This document shows, piece by piece, positions 51,143 through 62,199 of a stretch of 64,000 bases of DNA. Position 1 is the stretch's first letter. The number at the start of each line of letters is the position of its first letter. The position numbers and the translations under genes are program-made. The DNA is from Pascua guehoae (Eukaryota > Basidiomycota > Tremellomycetes > Trichosporonales > Trichosporonaceae). The stretch lies in contig BCJX01000007.1 of NCBI GenBank assembly GCA_001600415.1, forward strand, positions 1,257,527 to 1,321,526, written 5' to 3'. The notes below the pieces were generated by a model that saw only the letters and a list, made by a program, of their open reading frames with translations, had not been told where the DNA came from and ran no database searches.

Positions 51143-52639
51143 ATGTCAAGCCACGACACTTTCGCCATGCCACCCCCTCCGGTGCCGACGCGTCGTACTC
51201 CGCCATCAGCTACTACTGCTTATTCGTCGGGTCGAGCCACTGGCGCAACTGGGAGTGGGAGCGTTGCACCAACAGGAGCTCCGAACGCCATCACCAACGC
51301 ACCATCCGCTTCAACGATGGCTATTGAACTCCCTTCGAACCCGGTCCTGCCTGCTCATGTCATTACGACCGATGCACGCGTCGCCGAATGGACCCATACG
51401 CCTGGATACCGAGGATACGTGGGGTGGCTCAAGCGCCGGTGCGAACGGATACGTGGAAGGAAGATTGTCGAGGGAAAGGAAGGCGCGTCCCCAGTGAGTT
51501 GAACGGTAACCAAGAGCCTTCCTCCGCGTTGCTCTCACGGCCATCTGGGGAAGCAACGTTGGACTGACGATTCACTTGTGCTTTACTCTTCCAGGCCGCC
51601 ATACTGACACCCAGCCGATTGTGTCACTCCTTTCAATGCTTGACGATCTCTACGCATGGGTCGACGAGGTCCCTCCCCAGCCGCAGGCGAATCAGCGCTT
51701 TGGTAACCTAGCGTTCCGCGACTACATTGCGCTCGTGGAAAAGGTGGGTGGATAATCCCCAACACGGCAGCATGGCCAGAGTTGCCCACAGCTGCTGAAC
51801 TACCGCTTGGATAGCTGAATCTGCTCCTCCCTGGTACATGTTTGCTGACGCCACAGCGCCTTCCCCCACTTGTCACTGCCATGTCGCTGCCGCCTCACCT
51901 CGAGGGCCAGCTCCTGCCGCTTCTCCTCCAGTCGCACGCCTTCGGCCACCCAACGCGCCTCGACTACGGCACAGGCCACGAACTGGCGTTCGCTCTTGGG
52001 CTGTGGTGCTGCGTCGTATCTGGATGGGTGGCGACGGAGGAGGACCAGGATGATCTCGTTTTGCGTGTCTTCCCACGGTGGGTTGTCGGTTTACAAGGAG
52101 CAGGCTCACCCACCAGCTATCTCGACCTCACGACGCTGCTACAAAAGACATACCGCCTAGAACCGGCCGGCTCGCACGGCGTGTGGGGACTGGACGACTA
52201 TTGCTTCCTCCCATACCTGTTTGGTAGCGCCCAGCTCCTCGGCGGGGACGTTACGCCCGCGGACGCCCTGCGGGCTGCGACCACCACAAAAGGTCCCTTT
52301 ACTGACCTGTACACGCTGAGCCTGCACCGTGTGGGGCTGTTCAAACACGGCGCCGCGTGGAGTGAGCACTCGCCCCTCCTCGACAGCCTTGCACAGTTTC
52401 CAAGCTGGGTAAAGCCCCACTCGGGACTCGTCAAGATGTACGCTGCAGAGGTGCTCGGCAAGCGTGTCGTCGTCCAGGGACTCTATGTTGGTGGGTGGTG
52501 CTGGGGCAATGACCTGCCGCCTGAGGAGCACACGCGTGAAGCCGCGCCGTCGCCGTTTGCAGCAGCGACGGGCGCGCCGTGGAAGACGCCGTCACAGGTC
52601 GGCGCGGATCGGCTGCGTGGGACGCTTCCACGGCGATAG
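51143..52639 (+). CDS. RRD1: PP2A activator / peptidyl-prolyl isomerase (PTPA, Rrd type)
   Basis: Exons 51143-51493, 51615-51743, 51857-52077, 52117-52639 (407 aa). PTPA proteins load and activate the PP2A catalytic subunit and have prolyl isomerase activity. Family marks: LLSMLDDLYAWVDEVPPQPQ, RFGNLAFRDY, LDYGTGHELAFALGLWC, VFPRYLDLTTLLQKTYRLEP, AGSHGVWGLDDYCFLPYLFG, GPFTDLYTLSLH, KMYAAEVLGKRVVVQ. The N-terminal 75 residues are Pro/Ser/Thr-rich and not conserved. The exon 2 acceptor is the second AG (ACACCCAG); the earlier CTTCCAG gives the wrong frame. It may be the Rrd1 or Rrd2 paralogue; I cannot tell which. TRM11 is divergent 250 bases away, so they share a promoter region. Confidence 0.93.
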
Positions 52640-53629
52640 GGGCGTGTTTGGTTGTATGGCATTGTATACGCCATGGATTTGTTGTGGCGAAGTGGCCGAC
52701 GTTGTGACCACTGCTTCTCATCTTCTGTTTCCTGAGGGAAGCGCGTGCCGTCTGTGTGCGACCCGCACACGATCGAGCGCCTTCAACGGGCGTTCCCTGG
52801 GGCTCTCAGTAGTGTGCCCCGACGCTAATGTGCCTCCTGCACTGTTCAAAAGTCACCCAGTGGCGGTGAGGCGTTGTTCTGATGGCAGTGCAACCGAGAT
52901 ATTAGAGCAGCTTGGCGTTGCGAGCTGACAATTCCTTACCGTAATGACCTCCACAAGAGGACGAATGCGCTGCACAAGAAGCCGCCAGGTCTGGACATGG
53001 TCATTGGCAAATCGCCACCTCGCTGATTCACGAACTCGAAAAGGCGGTGCACGGCGTTCATGGTTGAGCTGGGTTCATTCCGATAACGCGCGAGGAGTTT
53101 CACACGCATTCTTATCCGTGGTACGGAGCGGCACACAGCGGCCAGCGAGATATCCAGCATCCCACCATGACGACGAGTTGCACCCGCGCCCAAGACTCTT
53201 CTAGACTCGCGTCCAAGCACAAGCCAAGGTACCAAGGTGTTCCGCCAAGGCAATGCGGTGCACGCAGCACGCAGCGTGCAGGACGCGCTTTGCGGAATGC
53301 CATACGAAACGGCGGGCATGTCCGAAGCCGAAAGTCCGACGCCGGGCGGGCGGCGGTGCCATGACGTAAGGTTCCGAGCAAATTAATTCCCCGCAGGTGA
53401 TGGCCAGGGGCGGTACGGCAGTGGCGGTGGCGGTACACCAACGGCGCACGATGGAAGTATGCACCGTCACGATGTTGTTGCAGAGATATAAATAGGTGAA
53501 ACTTTGAGCACAGACGTGTTGATGCTCACGACAGACGCGTACGCCTGCACCACACCATCGCATCATTGCATTATTGACATTAAAGAAACCCATCTCAGCC
53601 ACCACAACCATCAAGCCACACCATCTACC
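52640..53629. other. Intergenic region between PTPA and the small membrane protein gene
   Basis: It contains no convincing gene. GAGATATAAATAGG at about 53482-53495 is a good TATA-box candidate 140 bases before the ATG at 53630. Confidence 0.5.
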
Positions 53630-54604
53630 ATGCGCCACACCATGTCCACCACGTCCACATTCACACTCGCCTCGACACTCATCCCCACTCTCCTTCTCGC
53701 CCTCCCATCTCTCGCTGCGCCCACCTCACGCCTCTCGCGCCGCGACGACGACGACGACGACGACCTCTCGGGCGGCGCAAAGGCCGGCATTGCCATCGGC
53801 GTCATTGTCGCCGTCGCGCTGGCGGGGACGCTGGCGTGGAAGTGGCGCGTGCGTGTCCGGCGCCGCAGGCAGAAGAGCAGGCGCGGGGATAGGGTGAGTT
53901 GGGACTGTCGTGAGCCGAGGTGGGGCGCGTGGGGCGTGAAGCGTGGGGCGTGGGACGTGCCGGGTGCCGCGCAGGAGAAGGGAGAAGTAAGACGAGGGGC
54001 GTGAGGCGAGAGACGAACGAGGGGGCACGGGGGCAGGCATGTGCGGCGGAGATACGAGCGCACCACAACCGCGACGCGTACAGCCTGGTGCAACAGGTAC
54101 ACTTCGAACCTCTAAGCCGAGTCCGCCGGTCTACCGTGCACCGGCACCACCCCACGCGCCTTCCATACCCTGTGTCCATGCGTTATTTCCACTTCTTGCA
54201 GTCCTCGAAAGCACAACTAACCGCAGCCCGACCCCAACGACTCACACAAGGACTCGCACACCGTGGAGCCAAACACACGCCCCCAGCATGCGTCTGCGCC
54301 CACCACGGGCCACACGGGTGCACCGTACACCCCCGCTCCGGCCGCCCACGTCCCACCGCCGTCGACGGCTCCTGCCCTTCCTCCTCGTTCTGCACCTAGC
54401 CTCCCTCCCCGTTTCTTACCCGGCACCTCGGCCTCGTCTGATCCCTCCGTCGCAGGTCCCACCGCCACACAGCCCCCGATCCCGCCGGCTGCGGCGCGGT
54501 CAGCCACGGTGGGGCCATACAACCCGCAGCAGGCGTACGAGCCCAACGCTGTGCCGCCGCCGGCGTACCATGCCGACGCGCCAGTGGTGCCCGCCAAACA
54601 CTGA
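53630..54604 (+). CDS. Small single-pass membrane protein with Pro-rich cytosolic tail
   Basis: Exons 53630-53893 and 54227-54604 (213 aa). A signal peptide (LASTLIPTLLLALPSLA) is followed by a short lumenal part with seven Asp in a row, then one membrane helix (AGIAIGVIVAVALAGTLAW) and a strongly basic stop-transfer segment (RVRVRRRRQKSRRG). The tail is Pro/Ala-rich and ends with two PY-like motifs (YNPQQAYEP, PPPAYHADAP), possible docking sites for WW-domain ubiquitin ligases such as Rsp5. The 333-nt intron is long for this genome, so another small exon cannot be excluded. A TATA-like GAGATATAAATAGG lies 140 bases upstream. No family recognised. Confidence 0.65.
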
Positions 54605-54775
54605 GGCCGAGACCAGTCTAGCGTAGGGATAAGTCTGGGGTTGTAATTGTTTTGTTTTACGGACACTGTATGTGCTCAATGAACGGAAACGCAGGGACAA
54701 GGACAATGCAGATAATATGCCACCATGATGCCAAACCCTCTCTGTACTATTGGTGTAAAATGCGCGTGTGTCTAT

Positions 54776-57700
54776 CTACTCTGCCTCCATCTGCGCCTTG
54801 AGGAGCTCGACGACGTGCTCTGCTGCTTCGGCGGCGGCTTCGTCCGTCCACGACGTCTCGAGCAGGGCGTCCTCGAGGTCGGGATCAATGTCGTCGTCCG
54901 AGAGCGCGAGGTAGAGGGCTTCGGCTGTCATGGAGCGGATCTGCGTGTTAGCCGTGTGTCATTGTTGCGTCGATGCAGCTGCTGAAAATACCCAGCGACT
55001 CAGGTCGACCGCAAGCCACAACTGTAGCTCATGGATCGAGCTCATGCCTGTGACGAGCAAGGAAGTATTGCGGGCCAAATGTCGCTACTCGTACTCACCC
55101 TCGGGAACCGGTGGCCCAGAAAGGCGCCGATGGCGTCAACGGCCCGCACACGGAGGTACGGCAGCCGGAGGCCAGCGACGACGACGCGCATGGCGGCGCC
55201 GATCCGGTCAATGCTCTTGAGAGTCGCGACGCCGCGGGTCGCGAGCGCCAGGCTGCGTGTGCCCGTCTTGGCCTTGTCTGCGTCGCTCGGTGCCGCACCT
55301 GTGCTCTGTTCCTCGCTAGCGGCGTCGGCCTCCGACGAGAGCAGACGCGCCAGGAGTGTGAGGGCGGGCACGGCGATGCGGTTCGAGCCGAGGTTGGCGG
55401 CGAGGAGCGCGTTGACGTCGCCTACGACCACGGTGCGGAGGTTATCCTCCGCGAGGGCGCGTGTGAGCGGTCCAAGTGCGCGTTCGGCCTGGGGTTAGGA
55501 GTGCTATTCATGTGTTTGGGTGGGGCGACTAACCGTAGAGTTCACAGCGCTGCCTGCGCTCTGGAGGAGACCCGCGACGATGGCAGGGCGCGACGGTGTA
55601 CGGAGAAGAGCGAGGCCAGAGGAGAACCACTCCGCCGACGGACGGGTAATGCATCCAATCGCACCACTCGGGGCGGCCATGGCATCCGCGCCCGGCCAAG
55701 ACCACACCGTCTCGGCGCCAGCGGACAGGAGCACACCCCACGCCTCGGTCGCGGCCTCGCGGAGCACCTCGAGTTTCTCAAACGCCTGCTTTGCGATCCC
55801 TGCGACGGTGGCATCAAACGCAGCCTGCGGCACAAGGGTGGTAGTGTCTGGAAGCGGCGCAATGGCAGCAACCACTCGGCCGAGCGCGCGCACTGCGGCA
55901 GTGCGGATCCACGAGCCGACGTCGCCGCGCTGGTCGGTCGTATAGTCGTCCAGCGCGCGGGTCATGGCCGCAAGGACACGGTGGAGTGTGGGAGTGGAAA
56001 CTGGCGTGAGCTCGGATGGTAGAATAGACTTACGAGGGAATCCTCCTGCCGGGCGCTGGCACGCAATGTCCGCGAGCGAGCGGACTGCGTTGCGGCGTGT
56101 CTCGACGTCGGCCTGGGGTCAGCGTTGGCAACGTGTTGCTCCTATTGAAGACGAAAGAGTCAACCGGTGGCGTCCACCACCCAACATACCTTTGCAGCAG
56201 GCTCGAGGAGGCCGAGAAGCGCAGTAACCGGCCGCTCGGCGTCGCCGGCAGCATACTGAAACTGCCCCAGAGACAGCGCGTTCGCTTGGCGCTGCGCCTG
56301 ACGTGCCGAGTTGAGATCCGCAATCGCGCGAGCGACGTACGCCCTGGAGTCCGCTGGGCGCACCTCTGAAATACGACGGCATGCCGCCGCCAGCGCCTCG
56401 TGCACGTCTGCCTCGCGGCGGCGCGTGGCTGCCTCAAAGAAGCGCGTAACTGGCGACAGGTCGGCGGTGGGCGTGACGGCCGCCGCGGTGAGGTTGCAGC
56501 CTGCGGCGATAATCTCGGGCGCGTTGGCAGTCACGAGTGCGGCGGGGCGGATGCGCACGAGGGACGCGAGGATGGAGGCACGGGCGCTGTCGTCGACCAG
56601 CGGCGCAATGGCGGCGAGGGCGAGGAGGGCGCCGTGTGCGCTGAGCGGGTCGAGCGAGGGGATGTGGGCTAGTTCCCGCTCGATCGAGTCTGGGATAGCC
56701 GACGTGTCGAGGGCGAGGAGCGCGGCGAGCGCGGCCGCACCGGCAGAGCGCATGGCCGCGTCCCAGTGCCGCAGGGTGATGTGGTGGAGGTGGTCGCGCA
56801 GGGCTGCGCGGTACACGGCGTGCTCGGCGACCGCAGGGGCCGAGTTCGTGAATGCCTTGCGGCGCACCGAGACCGAGTAAAAGTCAGTCTTGGCGAGCAC
56901 GTCAATGCCGGCGGGGTAGATGCCGAGACGGCCCACACCCTCCTGGAACGCTGCCGATGCGGCGCGGCGCACGCCGACCTCGCGATCAAAGACGGCGACA
57001 CACACGAGCGTCGTGGCCATGCGGTCAGCAAATGGGGCGATAGTCTCTGGCGAGGCGGCGCGCGACAGCGACCACAGAACATAGGCCGCTGCGTCGCGCA
57101 CATTTGACCCGATCGAGTGCGATGCACGGCGGAGGTCGAATGTGAGCGCCTTGACAACCCAGGGCACGGCGTCGGCGACCGCGTCAGCAGACAGCAGACC
57201 ACGGCGCGCCAGCTCGGCGACAGCGAGACACACGCCATGCCACCGCGCTTCCCCGCGCGTCGACTCGAGGCCGCCGAGACCCATAGCCCCACGTCCGGCC
57301 GCGCTGCCTCCGGGGTCGACGACGGTGCCAAACTTTGTCTCGAGGACGGGCTCGTCGTCTGTGCCGGCGTACAGACCAATGGTGGCCGCGACAATCTGGT
57401 CGGCAAGGTCGGCGGGCAGCAGGGCCGAAATGCGCGCAAGGTACTTTGCCGCAGAGTAGCGGACAATCGTGTCCTTGTCCCCGAGGGCGGACATGAGGTC
57501 GTCGAGGACCTCTTCGATGCCGTCCGGGAGCTCGGCGTCGGGGTCATCGCGGTATCCGCGATGCAGGCGGGCGAGCCACCAGCGCCCGCGGGCCTTGACG
57601 GCGAGCTTGCGGATGAGACCCGAGGACGCGGCCGTGTTGCCGCCCGCGAGGTGGGGGATGAGTGTGTCGTCGAAAAACGCCTGCAGGAGAGGCAGGTGGG

Positions 57701-58766
57701 CGGGCGCAATCATGCCGGGAAGGAGGGAGAGGAAGGCCAACAGCGCCGCGACGAGGTTTGCCTCGCGCTCACGCTCGCCCTCGGCGAGCTCGGCGGCCGC
57801 CCAGGCCAGGAATCCAGGCAGACCGCGGACCGCGTCATCGCGCGCAAACAACCGCGCGAGGACGAGCGCAGCATACCCGCCCTCCCTCCCCGGACGGTGC
57901 AGGAGGGGCAACGCCAGGAGCGTGACGCGCACAGCGAGGTCGGAGGTCGGCGCGGCAAACAGCCGCTCGTGCGTGGGCACATCGAGGTGCGTCACCGTCG
58001 TGCCTTCGCTCAGCGCCGAGAGGCTGAATGGGACTGTGAGCAGGAGCGCGAGCCACAGGAGCAGCACGGCGCGGAGCTCCCATGCGTCGTCGGACGCAAT
58101 CGCCGGGTGGTGCAGTGTATCTGGCGCGCGCGAGCCCGACGCCGCGGGCGGAGACAGCAGGGTGATCAGGACATGCAAGTGTGGCAATGTGCTGGGAAAG
58201 TAGGGCACTACCGGGGCACGTCAGTATCCCCATATCGGACTCATGCACTACGCACCGACCGCCTTCCACCCGCGCACCTTGACGACCCAGTTGACGAGCC
58301 GCCCGATACGTGCCAGGCGCGCAGCGTTGGGAGGGGGGCCGCCCTCGGATAGACGTGCGAGCTGCGTGCCCAGAACATGCATGAGGGGAGGCACAATGTC
58401 GTCGAGCGCAGGGTCGAGCAGCCCGGGCATCGGGAGGTAGTAGTCGAGCTGCCATCAGTTTCCATGCAGTCACTCCTCCACAGCTCGTAGTGATCGTCCT
58501 CTAGCTTGAAGAGTACGCACAATATCTCCCATCTGAGTCACCAATGCCGTCTCGCCCTCGGCCTCGCCCGGGCCCGGCACACCTCCAACATCCACCGCAA
58601 GGAAACGCGCGAGCAGCGCCGCAAACTCGGCCCCATGCGCAAAGTGCGTGTACGTTGGGTCGGCGTCGTCTGGCGGCTCGGCTGCTGCCCCCGTCGCAGA
58701 TACGGCCGGAGCGGGGAGTGTCGGGGCGGGGATTAACCCCGCTGTTGGGGCACACGGTGCGGACAT
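54776..58766 (-). CDS. CIN1: Tubulin-folding cofactor D (TBCD/Cin1/Alp1)
   Basis: Exons on the minus strand: 58766-58521, 58448-58256, 58207-56190, 56112-56034, 56000-55534, 55488-55099, 54940-54776 (1185 aa). Cofactor D is an Armadillo/HEAT-repeat chaperone that captures beta-tubulin and works with cofactors B, C, E and Arl2 to build tubulin dimers. Marks: LLDPALDDIVPPL, VRGWKAVVPYFPSTLPHL, DKDTIVRYSAAKYLARISA, GARWHGVCLAVAELARRGLL-like region, RDAAAYVLWSLSRAA, VAVFDREVGVRRAASAAFQE, DYTTDQRGDVGSWIRTAA, TAEALYLAL at the end. The first intron has a GTGCGT donor. Length and repeat content match the family. Alanine content is high, which reflects genome G+C. Confidence 0.95.
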
Positions 58767-59199
58767 GGTACGGAATCGAGTTCTAGAGTTGTTGTTAGAG
58801 GTCGACAACAACATTTGTTGCTGACGCGTACATTCAATGGTCGCGACATTATCTCCTGAGACTCGATCACGTGATCATGCTGCCACACAAGCTATCGTCG
58901 CACCAGTTCGATTCGCTGCGAGTTGTCAGAAATCAGTTGACACCATGGGCATTATGACCCACTCGACTTGATGCGTGCATCCAGAAGGACACCATTGGAG
59001 TGCTGAGCTGGTCCACCGTAATGCTGTAGCTGCCGCACCATGACGCTGAGTGCTCTTCACCATCGCATGGCCCGAGCCGTCCACCTCCCAGTTGATATCT
59101 CACATTTCGCTACATTTAAATACAGTCAGGCCCAGTGACCAACAGAATACCACTCGGACAGTACATACACACTACACCGTCATCTCATCTCTTCTAGCT
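58767..59199. other. Upstream region of cofactor D
   Basis: Spacer between cofactor D and the 3' end of the next minus-strand gene. ATCACGTGAT at about 58867-58876 is a palindromic E-box-like word (CACGTG core). No gene. Confidence 0.5.
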
Positions 59200-61622
59200 C
59201 TAGTCCTCCTCCATCGCCTCGTCCCTCGGGCTGCACGTCTCCTGCGTCCCCTGCCTCTCTTGGGCCTTGGCCGTATCCCCTCCCGCGAGGCTGAGGAGTC
59301 CAAGACTCCCCAGACTTGGCGGTGCAGCACCGGGGGTAGATGCTGCCGAGACGACGGCATTGGCGCCCTGGCCAGCTGGGATGAATGCTGCCAGCGGACG
59401 GCTTGGGCCTGTGAGGCCGCCATTCCCAAGCGACGACGACAGCACCCCAGATGTGCTCCCTATGCTCAGTGCGGGGGAGGCTGCGCGCGACCGACTGCTC
59501 ATCGGTCGTGTGTACGGGTGCGGCGGGTGGGGCTTGCGCGATTGCCCCAGGGTGAGATACCCGGGCGATCCCATAGCGAGCGACGACGTCACTAATGGCA
59601 CGTGCGACGGCGACGAGGGGATGGGGATCGCAGTCGGCTTTGATGGCGACAGAGATGCACTCTGGAATGGTGACGGCGATGAACCTCGTGGACGCTTGTA
59701 GGGGTCGAACCGCTCTTCAGCCGTGGCTGTGAGTCAGCATGGAGCAACAGAGTGAGAGTGAATGAAGAAGAGGGTACGTCAGACACTGCCAAGCCGCACG
59801 CAGATGCTGTGATCATCCAGGCCATTGGCTTGCAATTGAGCCTGTGCTCAAGATGACACCTACCCTTTCGCTTCCCTGGGCGCGCTTGTGGCTCGCGGTA
59901 CTGCATCATGCCGGGGCTGGCGGCTAGCGACATGGTGCTGGGACTCCCAGCGAGCTCAGTCATCTCGACGGTCGGACTTCCCAGCGGTGTCGCGGCACCT
60001 CCCATGGCGAGCGTACCAAATGCAGACGGGAGCTGGAGGCCCATCGGAGAAGGTGCAATGCGCGGCTTGCTCCATTGACCACCGGGGGTCCCGGTCCCAG
60101 AAGCGGTTGCAGTCCCAGAGGGCCCAGGCGTACCAGCAGCAGAGCCGCCGGCAGGGACGGCGTTTCCATTACTGGTGCTAGTGGTGTTCCCGTTACCGTT
60201 GCCGTTGCCGTTGCTGCCGCTCGCATTACCGCTGCTGCCACTGCCATTTCCACCCGACGGGGTGCCCACACCGCGTGCGCCGGGGCCGCCTGGTGTGCTC
60301 TTGCCCGAGTCTGAGCGCGGCCAGCTCCCTGTACTGGTGCGGTCGAGGTCCATGACGCTCGCAAAGGCCGAGTTGACTGCACCAGCCGCGCCACTGAGGC
60401 TGGCACCCCCCTGTGGCCAGTCGGGTGCTTCGCCCATCATGTCGTCGTCCGAGTCGGTCTCGCTCGAGGGGGACATCCAGCGCGAGTGACGCGATAAACG
60501 GCGTGCCGCGAGATCGTCCTCGTCATCATCATCGCCCACCATCTCGGGGAAGCGGCCGCGCGTAAACCGAGTGTTTCGCCGCTGGCGGGGAGTAAGTGCC
60601 GATGGGTGTGAGGAGAGAAGGCGCTGTAGCCGCGCCTCGGAGCGCATTTCGTGCTCTAGTGGTGACGTCTCCGAGATGAGCGTCGCGAGCAGCGCACCTG
60701 GCAGTGGCCGTCCGTGGAACTGTCGTGGCGCGCCCGACTCTGCTGTGCTACCCATGCCGAGGCCGTCGGAGCTGCGGCGCTCAAGGGGTCCTGGGTTCCA
60801 CTTTACAATGCCGCTCCTCCTGGAACCCTCACTCGCGCTCGCGCCCGCACCGGGACCAGTGCCAGAACCCTCATCAGTCTCCATCGCGGTCGGGCTCACA
60901 CTCCCACTGCGCTGGTGGTGGACTGGTGACCCGCTGGTCGTGAGGCCCTCGATGGGAATGGGCGGTGCGGAGGCGACACGCGACGGAGTGGTGAGGGCTG
61001 CAAACGCGCTAACGCCCCAGCGTGGTAGTGGATGGGCGTGTGCCGAGGTTGCCGATGCGGATGGCTGACCAGGGTTGTTCGAGTTTATGAGGGAGGGTGA
61101 GAGGGCGTCGATGGGGCTGATGCTCTGAGGAGCATAAGAAGAAAAGCTCGACAGGCTCGTGTGTGTCTTTGGTGATATGCTGAGCGAGTTAGGGTTGCTA
61201 CCGTGCTCGGTCTTTGGCGACAGGGAAAGCAGCGAGGGTCGTCGCGTCCGTCGTGTCGACACTGTCCCCGCAGAGGGTGGCGAGGCGTGCACTGCGTGTA
61301 CCGGCACCGCCGCGCCGGTTTGATGCTGCACAAAATGGTGCTCGCTACGCGACGACAGCCCGAATGCCCCTGTCGTCGCTGCAAACCGGACACTGCCGGG
61401 CGTCACGGGCAGGCTGGGCTCGCTCTGTGTCGCCGTAAGCGCGGGCGGGCTCACTCCCACGCCGCCCCCTGTCGCTGCCGCCGCCGACGTCGCCGCGGTT
61501 CCTCCTGGAGTTACCCCACCACCCACGGCGCTCCCACTTGTGGCCCGGGCAAACGCCGAGCCCGGGCCGCCTAGCGCATGTTTGGGTGTCGACGGGCGCT
61601 CCTCGGATGGGAACGCATGCAT
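59200..61622 (-). CDS. Large Ser/Gly/Pro-rich protein, unidentified
   Basis: Exons on the minus strand: 61622-59864 and 59726-59200 (761 aa). Most of it is disordered, with many SP/TP sites (LSLSPKTEHGSNPNSLSISP), a Gly/Asn/Ser repeat (GSNGNGNGNGNTTSTSNGN) and a His-poor acidic patch (GDDDDEDDL). Three short parts look conserved: the LLATLISETSPLEHEMRSEA segment, the basic RQRRNTRFTRGRFPEMV segment, and, right after the intron, ERFDPYKRPR with downstream GSPGYLTLGQSRKPHPPHPY. The pattern suggests a nuclear regulator controlled by proline-directed kinases, but I do not recognise it. Confidence 0.75.
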
Positions 61623-62199
61623 AGTGCGCGCGCCGCGCTACGGAGCACGATGCAAGGGGGAGCCGTGCTGGCGGGGGCTTGTGTGTGAGTGGTTGGCGGT
61701 GGAGGTGGAGGAAGGGACACCGGGGGGGGAGGGTTTGGTGCGGAGCCCAGCTGGCCAGGTGGGCGGCCCAGAACGGGAATTGGGGGCACCGTGTTGAGCT
61801 CGGTCTCGGCGGCAATCCTCGGCGTGTGGAGTCTAGTTTATTGTATTCCACAATCAAAGCAAAGGATACGTGGGTAGTTTGTGTCGGTGCTCAGGCCGTG
61901 TGCATGGACCGTAAACGAGCGAGGACGAGAATGGCGACGAGGACGAGGACCGGGTTCAATAGAATGGGGGGGGATGATGGGGTGGTGGGTGAATGCAACA
62001 CGGCCAGGGTCTACTACTACTGTATTACTTCTACTTGTTGCCCCAATTTCAACAAACTACTACTAACCTTCTTTTGCCCACACTCACTTTGCTCGTATCG
62101 ACTTTGCTTCGTCGCGCTCGTCGCTGTCGCCGTCGCCGTCGCCCCGTCGCCCCGTCGCCCCGTCGCCAGCCTGCAGCCGCCTGCCCACCGCGTGTCGAC
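61623..62199. other. Divergent promoter region
   Basis: Shared upstream DNA of the Ser/Gly/Pro-rich gene (minus) and GYP1 (plus). Direct copies of GTCGCCGTC/GTCGCCCC at 62110-62170 form a short repeat in the GYP1 leader. No other gene seen. Confidence 0.5.

Noticed and set aside
55111..56022. 303-codon plus-strand open frame
   Set aside because: Antisense to cofactor D exons 5 and 6; no domain features.
57117..58352. 411-codon plus-strand open frame
   Set aside because: It lies antisense to cofactor D, is Arg/Gly-rich with no domain, and arises from G+C-rich codon bias of the true gene.
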